Of a stretch of 64,000 bases of DNA, positions 21,311 to 33,240 are shown one piece after another. This DNA is from Apoda limacodes (taxonomy: Eukaryota; Arthropoda; Insecta; Lepidoptera; Limacodidae). Location of the stretch: the NCBI GenBank assembly GCA_946406115.1, contig OX291549.1:18933901-18997900 (forward strand), written 5' to 3'. The notes below the pieces were generated by a model, which worked only from the letters and a program-made list of their open reading frames with translations, was not told the origin of the DNA and did no database searches. The position numbers and the translations under genes were made by a program. Within the stretch, counting starts at the first letter, position 1; each line of letters starts with the position of its first letter.

Positions 21311-23195
21311 TTTTGATTAATATTGCAAATTATATGAATCATACTAGCTGGTTCCCTGCGGTGTTACCCGCGAGATTTAACTGTTCTCATTGTATCAAGC
21401 GGTAGAACTTAAGTTTAAATTTTATTAAAAGTTCAGATTTTATTTTTAATCAAAATCAACCAAAACAATACTTATTAAAGTAGGTTTCGAAGAACACTTT
21501 TAAATCATCAATACAAAATAAACAATGTTAATTTCTGCCAAAAAGAGCCGGCAAGAAACTCAACCATTTAAAGTAATAAGAATACAATACTTTGTTAATC
21601 AACTAACAAGTATACAATCTGTATTGAAACACCTAGTAATATTAGCTTAAGCTTAGTAAGCTAGTAAAAAGAAAGGATATACATGTCAATTATCATTTGC
21701 GTCAAATATCGTGAATCATGTGAAGGAATTCAGATATTTAAGAGTACCTACTAAATTATTACCATTACAATTATATTCACATACACTATATATTACATAC
21801 TACATATTACAAATGCGATAGTGAGTCTGTTTTAAATGTAAACCATGCCAAGAACCATAGTAGATAATCATAGAAAATGTAATTCATGAAATAGTTGGTT
21901 ACTGCTGAAATCTGTTTAACTTCTGTATAGCGAGCCCTAAAGGGTAAGCACATGTTTACTATGGTTTATGAATCGTGACGTGAAGTGAATTCAGTCAAGA
22001 TTTTGTTCGAAAAGATACTGTTTAATGCTTCCATACAAAATTGTTGGCCTTGCTTAACGGAACAATCAATACATAATCGATAATTAACACATGCTAAGCC
22101 CTCGGTTAGAATTACAACGGGCACTCGTGCCAAACTAATTAAAAATTCTGCTTATGGCCAAACGCAGTTATTATTATTATATGATAACCATAATTCGAAT
22201 TACCTAATTTAGTCACAACAGTGTGCACGTACCTACGCAAGAATTTATCAACTGGCAAACGAAACATAATAATTTCTTATCACTCCAGAATTCTCTGACT
22301 CATGGTGTATTCCACCAAGGTTCCACCATGTTTGTTATTTCTTAATAATATTCTTATCGTAACTAGATAATAGCACAGTAGGATAATAATAGTAATGTAG
22401 TAAGTATAGTAACATTAGTTTGGTGATAAATAACAATATGGTTGGGTAAGTGATAATGTGAACAAAATATTTATTGAAGTCAATAAGAGGAATATACCAG
22501 GAGTATAATATACCAAACTAGCGGATACAGAAATAGGTTTTTGAAAAATATTTGTTGTCGCGCCAGGATTCGGTCCAAGAAACTGATGTGCGATCGGGAT
22601 ATTTGCACATCGAACAGATTTTACCTACTCAATCATCGAAATCGGGGTATCGTATTCCCCATTTTTCTTTTCCAAATCTTAACCAAATTTAAGATAAATT
22701 TCTTCCCCTAAAAGGTGATAGATTATTTCTTTTTCTGTATTTTTTGTTTTCTTGAACTTTAGTTTCTTAGTTAATTTCTAAGAAATTTAGTTAATTTCTA
22801 CAGCACACGTCTGACAAAAGAGACGATTTTTTGGACTTTTTGGTTCAGTTATTTATAGGATTTGCATGTCAAAAAAGCAGAACATACAGACATATAATTT
22901 GTGTATATCTATCAGGGAGCTGCAAACAGAAGAATACGTTCAGAACAAACTTCCTTTTAGATTTGTATCATTAGTTAGGATTAAATTTAAAAAATACTGG
23001 TTTTGAGGTATTCTATACTTGTACGACTAGTTATGTGTTTTTTTATAGAATGGTTAAGTTGTTTAATATAGATTGCACGTGATGGCAGATGGCGGATTTC
23101 CTAACAAGAAATAAAAATACATCATGTTTTTGACTTATTGTATAAACGGTAATTATAGTGTGTAGTATAGCTTTATAGCAAAACAACAAATACTA
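21311..23195. other. No gene seen; one Helitron-like end
   Basis: 'ctagctggttccctgcggtg' at 21345 looks like a reversed Helitron-like 3' end. The rest is AT-rich with no supported gene. A small direct repeat 'agttaatttcta' occurs twice near 22770-22800. Confidence 0.35.
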
Positions 23196-23400
23196 AAAAC
23201 CTGTCAAGTGCGAGTCAGACTCGTGCATTTTGTGTTGGTACAAAATTGTGCCTATGTATTTTATAAACGTAGGTACTTACATAATGCCACAGTCATTATT
23301 CCGTGAACAAACTCACATATTATGTGGAGCATAGCCTCTTTTTACCAACCAATTTAGTCCTGACAGGTGGTGAGCAGGACTAGGGTGGCTTTATATATGA
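23196..23400 (+). repeat. Fragments of two interspersed families
   Basis: 'gtcaagtgcgagtcagactc' at 23199 is the start of the AAGTGCGAGT family. Then 'tgacaggtggtgagcaggac' and 'gggtggctttatatatg' match 59675-59765. Both are partial. Confidence 0.5.
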
Positions 23401-23423
23401 AAAATACGCAACTCCTAGTGACC

Positions 23424-24019
23424 TACAACGACCTTCACCGAGATGTTTATTTGATGAAACGTATTTTATATTTAATTTAACATGTCAATAAATATATTCC
23501 ATATGGGTTGCCTAACGAATTTAATCAAACAGTTTTTGCATCATTAACAGATGCTGCTGATATTTTTATTGATGAAAAATGAAGACCGTTCAAGAATTTA
23601 CCGCGAGTATGTTTGGTATCAGGAACTGCACCAACGTGAATGATGCGAGATATCTATACCACCGTGGTCATAATAAAATAATCTTTATTTTCATTTAATT
23701 TTAATTCAATAATCAGATCGGTGCAAAATGCTAGTATCGATTTACCTGTTTATACCTGGCTACCCGAGAGTTGTGACCGGAAAAAAATAGGCAACCTAAC
23801 GTTTGCATATTCTATGGGCTTCATACTTTCGATTGGTATAGAATTTGTCTAATAATCAAACCGGTGAAATGTTTAAAAAAAAATTTTTTTTTAATTTTTA
23901 ATCAAACATATACTGGACTGAAATTCGTTAGGCAACCCATATGCAATATATTTATTGACATGTTAAATTAAATATAAAATACGTTTCATCAAATAAACAT
24001 CTCGGTGAAGGTCGTTGTA
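23424..24019. mobile_element. DNA element with nearly identical 96-bp inverted ends
   Basis: The left arm 23424-23520 ('tacaacgaccttcaccgaga'...'gggttgcctaacgaat') and the right arm about 23923-24019 are reverse complements with a single mismatch over about 96 bp. Between them are about 400 bp of AT-rich DNA with an internal partial echo of the inner arm ('ggcaacctaacg' at 23791). No open frame could encode a transposase. The near identity points to a recent origin. Confidence 0.85.
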
Positions 24020-25089
24020 TATCGGGATCTTAGACTACTAGTACATCAATCTTACAAACACACAAATTTTTTAAAGAATTAAGAAATACAAATGTACATA
24101 CAGAGATAATTTTTTTTTCTTTTATGACTCCCTGAAGAGGGGGGACTCTTACATTATCAAAGATCTTGGATCGAATATATGATCAAATCTGTTATCACAT
24201 ATATTTGACCCTTTCATATCTATTATCCTAGTTTTAGTCATTGTCACAGACTACATGTCAGTGTGGTTGCAATGGAGAACAACTCGGTTGTGTGTGCTTC
24301 TATCGCTTCTACAGTGTGTCTTGTTTTATTGCGTATTATAAGCGCACACATCTTCCGCTGCATTATCTGATATGTTGTAAATGGTGTATAGCTATGCCAT
24401 TTAAGCACATTTTAACTAATCTTTTAATGATGTGATATAAAAAGTTAGTTATAAAGGTTACAAAACACGCCTGAAACTGTTCAATTCTAAATAGGTACGC
24501 ATTGGAAAGAGGTTTTGTTTCCTTAAAATTAGTCAAAAATGGGGTTTGAGTTTTTAATCTAAGGGGGTTTTGGGGTTACTAATGGTTCTTTATGCAAAAA
24601 ATATTTGACGTTACCTACGTCAATTTACTAATATACAGAGTTTATGAAAGTGTTCCATTCGGCTCAAAGCAATTATAATAAGTGTAATTTAAATACGTAA
24701 ACAAACAGTGTATTAATTAGTAATAAACAATTATTAAAACACTAATAAGTTAATCTAAACAAATTTATAACTATTTAATTGTTATTGTTTTTTAACAACA
24801 ATTTTATAACCGGGTTTATAGCAAGTAAGTAAGTATAATCCATTGGAGTTAAGTGATAAGATCAAGAACCAGGGTTCCGTGTTTTTCTTCGGAGGTACAA
24901 GGTAAAATGTATGGACTGAGGGGAAAAAGCAGCGTTTTGTTACCAACATTATCTCGGCATACAGAGCTATATACACAATATATAAACAAATTGAATAACC
25001 ATTATATACCCTAGACAGTGCATCCACTGCTGTACCTCCCGTGTGCAGCCATAGCGTTGAATGCGCCCCGGTAGTGCCGCCATTTTCCG
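24020..25089. other. No gene seen
   Basis: Contains short open frames (24241-24435 plus; 25027-24782 minus) without coding character or splice context. A GC-richer patch at 25030-25085 has no start or donor. Confidence 0.3.
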
Positions 25090-25211
25090 CAGTGCAACAA
25101 ACTTTTCAGAGCCAGTGGTTAAAAATCAAAACTACAGTCGCCACAATAAAATGGTGTGAACTTACACGAGACTAGCGACCATACACCGGGCCAGAAAAGT
25201 TTGTTGCACTG
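25090..25211. mobile_element. Tc1/mariner-like MITE, longer copy
   Basis: Ends CAGTGCAACAAACTTTTC and GAAAAGTTTGTTGCACTG; TA follows the right end. The core 'atggtgtgaacttacac' parallels 'atggcgtgaacttataac' in 47623-47747. Confidence 0.8.
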
Positions 25212-25835
25212 TAGTCGTCAAAGTTATTTCAAATGCGGTCCACGTGCACGAAAACAAACTTAGTCAAACGGGTACATCATAAAAGTAGACGTTACCATTT
25301 ATATGGCACTTACTGTTAGCAAAATATGTACATATAATAAAAATGTATGAGCTGCCACATACATACACAACACATGCAATATTTACGACCTGTGTATGTA
25401 CCTGTTTGTGTTCACTTGTTGGCGCATTACAAAATCACTCGGCCGATTGGATTGATATGATTAACACTATTTAATAGTTTAGAGATTTGTTTCTTGGAAA
25501 GTTTCATTAGAAAAATATTTGTTTAAACCTGACATATCCCGGAGAGAAGTTACTCATTCCAATCACTAGTGACGTGTTTAAGTTGATACCGATTCTGATG
25601 TAAACCATACAAACCTTATTATACCTATTCAATAAAAATGCTTTATTATCATATTATACCATAAACGCAAAAATTTTATCTACATTTATAAAATTCTTAA
25701 GAAATCAATTGTCAAATAATAAGTTTTTACTAAATTTATGCATTTAATTATTTTAATAAAACTTTGGTAATTAAATAATTTACTGATGTTTTCAAATAAA
25801 TACGCTTTTTACGATGTATTATACTCAAATCCATA
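25212..25835. other. No gene seen
   Basis: AT-rich. 'caaaatcactcggccgattg' (25430) resembles the conserved phrases of Helitron-like elements but no ends are visible. Confidence 0.3.
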
Positions 25836-26160
25836 CTAATATTATGAATTTTAAACTAATTCTATCTGTCTTTCGGTCTGGCTGTCGGTCTGTCTGTTAA
25901 CTCTTCTCGCTAAAACTGCAGAACCGATTTAGATAAATTTGGTATGGAGATATATTTAGATAGATTAAGTTCCGAGGAAGGACATAGAATAGTTTTAATC
26001 CCGATTGAAATCGAATGAAACTTGACACACATGTTAGATCCTAGGTTATTTTTTATCCCGGGAAATGCAAAAGTTTTCGCGGGAGTAACTATAATCGAAT
26101 TCCATGAATGAACCATGGATAGCTATAATAAACTTCTTTAGTATAATCAAGGAGTTGCCG
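25836..26160 (+). mobile_element. Helitron-like element, 3' end lost
   Basis: 'actaatattatgaatttta', CTGT-rich sequence, 'gaaccgatttagataaattt', then the Lep1-type 'atcccgggaaatgcaaaag', 'cgggagtaactataat' and 'agtataatcaaggagttgcc'. The hairpin and CTAG terminus are missing. Confidence 0.6.
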
Positions 26161-26468
26161 GAAGAAGAGAGTTGAGTAGCGTAATGTTTAGACTATGTTT
26201 ATTTTGTTTAATGTCATAAGGTTTTTAAAAAAAAAAATGATATAATTATCAACCTATTATTTTTTAATGCTACAGATACTTTAACATTAGACACAAATGA
26301 GGCCCATCATAAAGATATCTGCATATTTAATTTAGGTAAAGATTATCATAATCTTACTTAACTAAACCTTGCAGAGTAGTTAAGTTAGTAGCAATTAAGA
26401 ACAGGTTTTTTTTTTTAACTACTTGTTCCAAAACCCGTTGAGTAATTATCGCCCGGTAAAGTTGAAGA

Positions 26469-27003
26469 ACCGGCCAAGTGCGAGTTGGACTCGCGCACCG
26501 AGGGTTCCGGAGCTACCACCATTTATACGTAATTTACAAATAGGCTTCCATCCAAATACTGACCAAGCCCGACTTGCTTAGCTTTGAATATCGTTTCCAA
26601 CAAATAAATGTGTTGCTGTTTCTCCTATTGATAAGCTAGATGTCGCTGTAACGGTAATTTAAATAAGTAATTCCTAAGGCCCGTCTCACACTTGGCCGGT
26701 TTTTATTATTTGTTGCTCATTATTACTTTAGAGTTCACACTATTTTTCACTGCAAGTTTAAAGTTTGTATGTCTTTCTGTTTTTAAAATATGTTTCTTCT
26801 ATGGGTACCCCCCTTAAATTATAGCTTTTTAAACTTTTTATTATGTGTTACATAATCCCCTATTCTAAAACATATTCTGTGACAAATTCAGTCTTCTACC
26901 CATTTAAAAGATAGAGCCTTTTAATGGTCGGACAGACAGAGATCCGACAGCGTAGTCTTAGTATTAGGGCTCTTTAAGCACCCTCTGAGTACGGAACCCT
27001 ACA
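26469..27003 (+). repeat. AAGTGCGAGT/GGTTCCGTACC family, near full length
   Basis: Starts 'ggccaagtgcgagttggact' and ends 'gagtacggaaccctac'. Internal 'gtctcacacttggccgg' at 26685-26702 is a reversed start motif, so two partial copies may be joined. 'cggacagacagagatccgac' near the 3' end is typical of the family. Confidence 0.65.
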
Positions 27004-27440
27004 AATCAACCCGTTTTGGAACGGGAGTTTGAAAGTTACTTTTTACACTGACAGGAGAAAATTTCAACCTTTTCTATGGCAGTGTAAAGAATTCAACTTG
27101 ACAGTTGGAAAATTACTTTACCCCGGGCGCCCCAAAACCACGCGTTGAATTGGAACGAACCCTTATAAATCACGTTGATCTGTTAAGTAGGCAAAAAGTT
27201 AAGCTCTATTGACTAAGAGCACAGAATAAAGAATAGTACTACCTAGTACAGAAATTTCACTAAAGCACGAATTTCAAAGCTTGCTCAAATGCGCAGTGCA
27301 GTAAACAAACACCTAGAGATAGATACAGAGCCTAACTCCATCTCCCGCACGTATACGTCCCGTACATACGACATAACGGAAATCCCAAAGGATGTTTTGA
27401 AATACCCCGAGCTTGGCCTAGTTTAGATTTGCTAAATAGT
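27004..27440. other. No gene seen
   Basis: Mixed composition with a GC-richer patch at 27300-27380, and no recognised element or exon. Confidence 0.3.
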
Positions 27441-27629
27441 TTCAGCACTTGAACTTCAAAGTGCTACGAGGTGGACAGGAATCGTTAACTGGCGCAGAGC
27501 AGCGGCGGCGGCAGGGCGATCGGTCGCATCGATATAGTGCACGAGGGTCTCTCTGCTGCGGACTGTGGTTATCGCGTGCGTACACTGAGAAAAATGGATC
27601 CTGCTGCATTTCATTCAAAGCATACTCAC

Positions 27630-27737
27630 CGTATACAACAGACGTTTTAGCGATAGTACACTCATCTGTAATGGCAGCCAAACCGTGTGGCGCTACAGGC
27701 TCTCATATGCTACGCGGTACAACCGCAGCGCAGCAGT
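27630..27737 (-). CDS. Candidate first exon of an unidentified gene
   Basis: A minus-strand exon is proposed from an initiator at 27737 to a donor G|GTGAGT at 27629. The first ATG in its frame is at 27665-27663, preceded by an in-frame TAG (27695-27693), and gives 12 codons beginning MSVLSLKRLL. The residues are hydrophobic and basic, as at the start of a signal or anchor sequence. The exon ends in phase 0. A short upstream frame overlaps the start. No downstream exon could be joined with confidence, and the plus strand here also has a short ATG frame (27594), so this is a hypothesis. Confidence 0.3.
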
Positions 27738-27760
27738 GAGCCGATAAGCTTTGCAAGGCT

Positions 27761-27767
27761 CCTTATA
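27761..27767 (-). promoter_or_regulatory. Candidate TATA box with Inr 30 bp downstream
   Basis: Read leftwards TATAAGG. The A of an initiator-like TCACT is at 27737, exactly 30 bp below the first T. The following about 300 bp is distinctly GC-richer than the surroundings. Short motifs can arise by chance, but spacing, composition and the donor downstream agree. Confidence 0.4.
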
Positions 27768-27769
27768 TC

Positions 27770-28509
27770 GTCACACATTAGTATATACTCAACCAACCGC
27801 GACAGCTATCTGCTCTGGCCAACTACGATCTTCTAGCTTACATACCCTAGCAAAAGCGTGCCGTTTCGACTAGTGTGCAAAGACATATTACACTATTGAA
27901 GCATACAAAGGGACACAGTTTCACTTAAGATAGGCCGCACGTTGAAAACCTCGATTTTCTCGGGTTTTTAGTTTAAAATTCATTCATGGTATAAAATTCA
28001 AATATTTATTTAGAACAATAAAATTAGCAAATTCACTTGGTCATATTAATATATATTTAATGAAATAAGAATCAAGAGAATTAGTTTTCCAATAATTTCA
28101 ATTAAAGCCCAAAAAAAGTGTGTCAGATTTTATTTTCTAACTGTTTTAATAGGAAAATGATTATAATAATAGCAAATCCACTTAATTAATGTTTGAACTA
28201 TAACATATATTTTTTTCACGTCAAAATGTGTGCTCAGGACTGTAACAAAATAAATCAAACTCCAGCAAACCTAACTCGTTTGGGTATGCCATTAGTCTAG
28301 CTGCTAGACTTTCGAGCACCGTTTACGTGCAGTGTCGCTATGATCGCATCAAAAACAAATCTTTACGATTCACATAAAATTTCGTGACAATTCCAGTACA
28401 TAAATTTTATAGTTCGATAGTATTTTTATTTCAAAAGCTGCACATTGGCCCTTTTGCACCCGCACATACTGGTACATACACACAACTATGTGTCAGTTCT
28501 TAATAAGTC
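27770..28509. other. No gene seen; upstream flank of candidate promoter
   Basis: It lies upstream of the candidate minus-strand promoter. Moderately GC-rich to about 27900, then AT-rich. No recognised repeat. Confidence 0.3.
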
Positions 28510-28790
28510 GGCAGGTAATTTATCCTCACAACTTAGAACCGAAATGGTCACATACAGCTCGGCTTTAGAGATATTTCCTCCCCCGAACGCCGAGGTTGCA
28601 GCATGGGCCTGCCAAAGTTTTTTCTAAGGACTAGGTTATGGGGTTCTTCCTTCAAGAAAGAACAGGGTTGGCAACGCGCGAGTGATGCCTCAAGTGTTGC
28701 AAGCGGCCATATGATGCGATGACCGCTTAGCATCAGACGGACCGCAAGCTTGTTTGCCACATTAGTTACTAAAAAAAAAAAAAAAAAAAA
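28510..28790 (+). mobile_element. Jockey-type LINE 3' end with poly(A)
   Basis: Follows 61740-62020: 'ggcaggtaatttatcctcac', 'acttagaaccgaaatggtca', then a decayed ORF2 end, 'caagtgttgcaagcggcc' and 'aagcttgtttgccac', ending in an A run (28768-28790). Frameshifts abolish coding. Confidence 0.75.
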
Positions 28791-29394
28791 GTAGGTAACT
28801 TGATCTGGATTACTCTGCATGACCAGAAAATGACAATTGTACATTTAAAGAGCGATACAAAAGTTCGAGGTTATCTAATTTTCAATATTTTGGGAGACAT
28901 CTATTCTTGACAGTAGGTACACACCCTTATCTGTCAGCCCATACTTTTATCTCCATACGTCACATCACAGTTCAAAGAATATTTTGTCTTTATAATGACG
29001 AAATATTACATTTTAAAGAGCAAGTTTTCAAGAAGCTACGTTTGTTATTTAGTTTTTTTACGCATAAACATATGTGAGTTATCGTTCAGAAGTGGAACTA
29101 TACCTGTTTTCCAATCTGTTTCCTTTACGCTTCTACTTTCTTTACTTTTCCAAATTAGGTATGCAAAAATTTAGTTTAATTTTAAGTACCTATGTGACAA
29201 CACAGAAACTAGAATTCATATAACAAACACAATGACCTTCATAGTAAAAAGGTCATTGGATAAACTAAATATGTATACTTACGTCTATATAGGAATTGAT
29301 AATTCCTCCTTTACACTGAGACCAGCACTTAGCGTTTTGTTACCCTTTTTAAAGATTATTTTTGTGTAAATGTGTTTTTTTTTATTGAGACCTG
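28791..29394. other. No gene seen
   Basis: AT-rich sequence without recognised elements. Confidence 0.3.
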
Positions 29395-29650
29395 CGGAAT
29401 CGTTTGCCATCAGTTTTACAGAGATGTCTGTGTGTGAGTTTGGGTGTGTGTGTATGTGTGTTTATGTCTTTGATATCCTATGAACCAATAGACAAATTTA
29501 TTTCGTGACCATATCGATCAATCGCCAATCAATCGATACGCCACGTTATAACTTAGATCTGAAAAGAGTTTGAGCAAAATCGGTCCAACTGTTTTTTTTA
29601 AGATGCAAAATTATTCTAAGAGAAGTTGCTCGTGCGGTACTTTACCGCAC
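29395..29650 (+). repeat. GT-rich repeat related to 54780-54960
   Basis: A GTGTGTG-rich run (29437-29465) is followed by 'atcaatcgatacgccacg' and 'cttagatctgaaaagag', then 'aaaatcggtcca'. The same words occur reversed at 54810-54860 ('ctcctttcagatctaag', 'gacgtggcgtatcgattgat'), so these are two copies of one dispersed family. Confidence 0.6.
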
Positions 29651-29936
29651 TATTTTTTTTATACTTACAGTACATATACCGATGTGCACTGAGTACTCAA
29701 ATATATAGGTTGTTAAAAAAATATCTGCGTTTAAATTAATTTATTTGAAACTTTGTATTAATGGTTGTTATTGGATTTTGTTCTAAAAACAAACTAAATC
29801 GTGGGGTTGTTATTTATATTTTACCAGTAATTTATATTACATTTTTTTTTCATAATAATTAGGCAATGTTTAGGTTGTTTACGTTATAGTAATAATATAT
29901 TACATGTTGTTATTGAATTTTGTTCATAAGTTTAAT
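29651..29936. other. No gene seen
   Basis: AT-rich with several T runs; no recognised element. Confidence 0.3.
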
Positions 29937-29996
29937 TCAAAGTAAATAAAGAAAATTGTTTGTTAAAATTTCTTTATTTACTTTAACAAACAATTC
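29937..29996. repeat. Interleaved inverted repeats (A-B-A'-B')
   Basis: 'aagtaaataaagaaa' (A) and 'attgtttgttaaa' (B) are followed by 'tttctttatttactt' (A') and 'tttaacaaacaat' (B'). The order is that of a pseudoknot rather than a simple hairpin. Most likely formed by inverted copying of about 28 bp in two steps. Confidence 0.75.
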
Positions 29997-30365
29997 CTAA
30001 CGATACCTGAGAATATTGACATATTTATTATGAAAATAAGAGTGGGTGATTTATCATATTTATTTGTTATTAATCAATAAATAAATAAAAGAAAAGTATT
30101 ATCAAAGTAGTTATGATTATAATTAATCCTAGCCTACGCTAAAAATTAAACATATAATATAACATACTATAAACGACAGTGTTTTCAATGTCTAAATAAC
30201 GTTTGAACAATTTGATCGCAGGATAGCAACCGAAGTAGGTATTTAACAATGTAATAAGCAACTTTGTACAAATTTCGCACGTCAGTGTAAAGTTTTGTGT
30301 AGCATTATCGTCACAAGGCAAACCGTGCCATTATTGGCTAAACTGCTACCTGCCACAGAAAAACA

Positions 30366-30430
30366 GTTTGTTTGAACTTAAATTTGATCCACTCAAATTT
30401 AAGTTTGTTTGAACTTAAATTTGATCTACC
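30366..30430 (+). repeat. 37-bp direct repeat containing a palindrome
   Basis: 'tttgtttgaacttaaatttg' recurs 37 bp later. Between the two lies its inverse 'caaatttaag', so direct and inverted copies overlap. Confidence 0.7.
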
Positions 30431-30610
30431 CAAAATTTTGTTTTAAATACCTATGTGCAGCTAAAGTAATAATCGAAAATTAAATAATTAAAGGTTATTA
30501 TTTTAACCTAATTTTTGACTTATTCGATAAACTATCGTTACGATAAAAATAAACAGACATGAAAATATGTATCTTAAAAATGAAATAAATTCTACAGCTT
30601 TCTAACTTAC

Positions 30611-30692
30611 CTTGTCTTCTTTCTCGTCTTTTATTTGACTGGTATGATTTTTATTTTGGATGTGAAGATTGCATATATTACTAACGTAAATA
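30611..30692 (-). other. Candidate internal exon (82 bp), unidentified
   Basis: Minus strand: a pyrimidine tract 'gctgttttcccag' serves as acceptor, then 82 bp open in one frame (27 codons ending SQIKDEKEDK), then AAG|GTAAGT. The frame ends in phase 0 and needs two bases from a preceding exon. The 46402 exon (phase 0) therefore cannot be joined directly. Both signals are good but the segment is short. No family is recognised. Confidence 0.2.
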
Positions 30693-31092
30693 CTGGGAAA
30701 ACAGCGTCTTTCAGTGGACGTAGCTTTTTGGTGTTTTGGTGCTAAAAATTACCACCAATACGTGGCATGACCAGCGCGATTTCATTCACTCAGTTTTGAT
30801 TTACCTAATAGGTACTTCAGAAGAAAAAGAACAGAAGTATATTGTATCTGCCATCTCTTTTAAATCAATGGGAAATCATGTTTGTTTGACGTCATATTTG
30901 ATCCGAAATTTACTAATTGAATATTAAGCGGTAATCTTTAAATTAAACATATTAATCAAAGATGAGGACATCATTACGAAAACAAAAAAAAACCAAGCTG
31001 TCAATTTAATATCCATTAGACATTAATGTGTTTGGTTCCAGTTTATCCAAGATAAATATACGCTAGAATGAATGAATACACCTTATTGTAAA
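30693..31092. other. No gene seen
   Basis: AT-rich; the plus open frame at 30736-30927 has no coding signature. Confidence 0.3.
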
Positions 31093-31302
31093 CTAGATTT
31101 TGACCTAAATTCGGTTATCGCTGTAGGATTTTAACGGCAACTCCTCAATTAAAGAAAAAAACCGACTCACACTTGATATTATCAACATCAATTCCCGTGA
31201 CTCAAACTATCTCCATGCCACATCTTAATCGGTACAGCGCTGCAGCGGTTTAAGCGTGAAGAGGTAACAGAAATACTTTCGCATTTATAATATTGGTATG
31301 GA
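31093..31302 (-). mobile_element. Helitron-like element, internally deleted
   Basis: On the minus strand it starts TCCATACCAATATTAT after A and ends AAATCTAG before T (31092). The centre is shortened and includes 'gactcaaactatctccatgc' of the sister subfamily. The GC hairpin is lost. Confidence 0.7.
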
Positions 31303-32720
31303 TTCTACATTTAATCATAAAAAACAAGTAAGTAGGTAAGTTGACAAAGAAAAGTAAAATAAGCGGCCCTTTCGCTTAAGAGCGATCTAAACACCAAGCA
31401 AACCTTTGGGTAGAGGAAACCACAAAAGAGTAAGTACCTAAGTGGTGAAAAAGTGAGTCATACTTAATTGAAATTAAAAGACAATTATAAATACTAAACA
31501 TAACTACATACATATATATTTACTTATATGCATACATAAATACATAATATTTACCTTGAATTTAGTATTAATAAAACCACAAACATAAGTACTTAATATA
31601 CTGCATATATTTTGGCATTTTTATGTCGTTTTGAATGCAAATATAAATAAATATAGATTAATAGACAAATAGACAATAGTGATGCAACTTTGGCCAAATG
31701 TTTTTTGCATTGAAAAGTATAGGAAATCAAACTTATTGTTAACTTATTGTATGTTAAAAATAAGACCAAAAAAACCGAACTTTGCCGGTTTTTTCCATGT
31801 TCGTCGTACAGTGATCGGTTTTAAAAAACAATTTTATTAAAAAAATCTTTACGAATACCTTTAATTGATAATTTGTTTGTATTTTTTTTTAAGTACACAT
31901 GGTTGAAAATTAAAATGTTAGATTTAAGTATAATGAAATGAAACATATCTCAAATTGTAGGTTTTGAGTTGCCGAAATAAATTTTCACTTGCTACTTGAA
32001 AGGGGAGATGGGATATGCAGTATATACACATATGTTTTAGTCATTAGAGAAAAAATACAAAAATGCAAAATTGTAGAGCAAAAATATCAGATCGATATAG
32101 AATATTTAATTTCCCGAATAATGTTTAGACCCTTAAAGCGCTCGTAATCGTACGTAGTATTATGCAAATAATATATTCTCAAATATGCTACGATATGCGA
32201 CCATATCTTGAACAAGTTTCTATAAAATAAATCATACTTGCAGTACAGTATCATGGAGCGATATGAAATCTAAATATGGAACGAACTTTTTTAAATCTGA
32301 ACATTGGTACAGAGATAATTTATCAGGTTTTATTTAAATTTTGGACTGGAACAACAAAAAAATGCCCCATTTAATTAAAGAAAAAGTAAAAAAGAAATTG
32401 ACATTAGAACGCGGCGAATAGCGGCAAAATTACCTAAACTGTTTTTTATTGTCAAAATAATTAGGTTTTTTACACGCAGTTTTGAGAAAAGCACTATACA
32501 AGCCTTGGCCACAACTGAGCATAACCGGACTTTGGAGGCCGTGGCAGTAATGTAGGTACTAAAATATTTAAGTATTTAAACATGCATAAAATAAAATGCA
32601 TAGTTTTTGAGTAAAATTCAAAATATATTGGTATTTATATCTAAACACATATAACATATATACATACTTACACGCACCCTCTCTCTAGCGAGTAAATAAG
32701 ACATTATTTAAAATTACACA
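31303..32720. other. No gene seen
   Basis: AT-rich sequence with no splice-bounded frames or recognised repeats. Confidence 0.35.
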
Positions 32721-32724
32721 GGAC

Positions 32725-32790
32725 CAGCGCGGTTAAAAGACTTAAGCCTCCTTTCTTTAAGGACACAAGCACAGGTCTTGCCATGATTAT
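32725..32790 (+). mobile_element. LINE 3' tail scrap
   Basis: 'ccagcgcggttaaaagactt' and 'aagcctcctttctttaagga' parallel 13050-13095. No coding sequence. Confidence 0.35.
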
Positions 32791-32873
32791 TGAGCACATT
32801 AATTTTAATAGTCTGCTATTTGTTTCAGCTATAAATTTTAAAGCTGTCATCTTTTGACATTTAACAAGTAAAA

Positions 32874-33240
32874 ATCGGCCAAGTGCGAGTCGGACTCGCG
32901 CACGAAGGGTTCCGTACCATTATCTATAAAAAAAGGCAAAAAAAAAAACACGTTTGTTGTCTGGGAGCCCCTTAAATATTCGTTTTATTGTAATTTAATT
33001 ATTTATTTTTAAGGTGACTATATAACTAAATATTCTGTGAATATTTTAAGCGTCTGCCTGTTGCCGTTACCAGTATCGAGCGAAATCGAGCAAAAAAATA
33101 ATGTTTGTTGTATGGGAGCCCTCTTAAATATTTATTTAATTCTATTTTTTAGTATTTGTTGTTATAGCGGCAACAGAAATACATCTTCTGTGAAACTTTC
33201 AACTGCCTAACTATATATAACGAACAAACAAACAGATTTT
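32874..33240 (+). repeat. AAGTGCGAGT/GGTTCCGTACC family copy
   Basis: Starts 'cggccaagtgcgagtcggac' and 'gcacgaagggttccgtacca'. It runs through two 'gtttgttgt..gggagccc' phrases and ends near 'acgaacaaacaaacaga'. A TA microsatellite follows at 33269-33288. Confidence 0.7.

Noticed and set aside
27442..27681. Minus-strand ORF of 79 codons
   Set aside because: It starts at TTG and reads straight through a consensus donor; the shorter ATG frame ending at the donor is preferred.
27449..27739. Plus-strand ORF of 96 codons
   Set aside because: It starts at TTG, its arginine-rich composition comes from GC-rich sequence, and the splice and core promoter signals are on the other strand.
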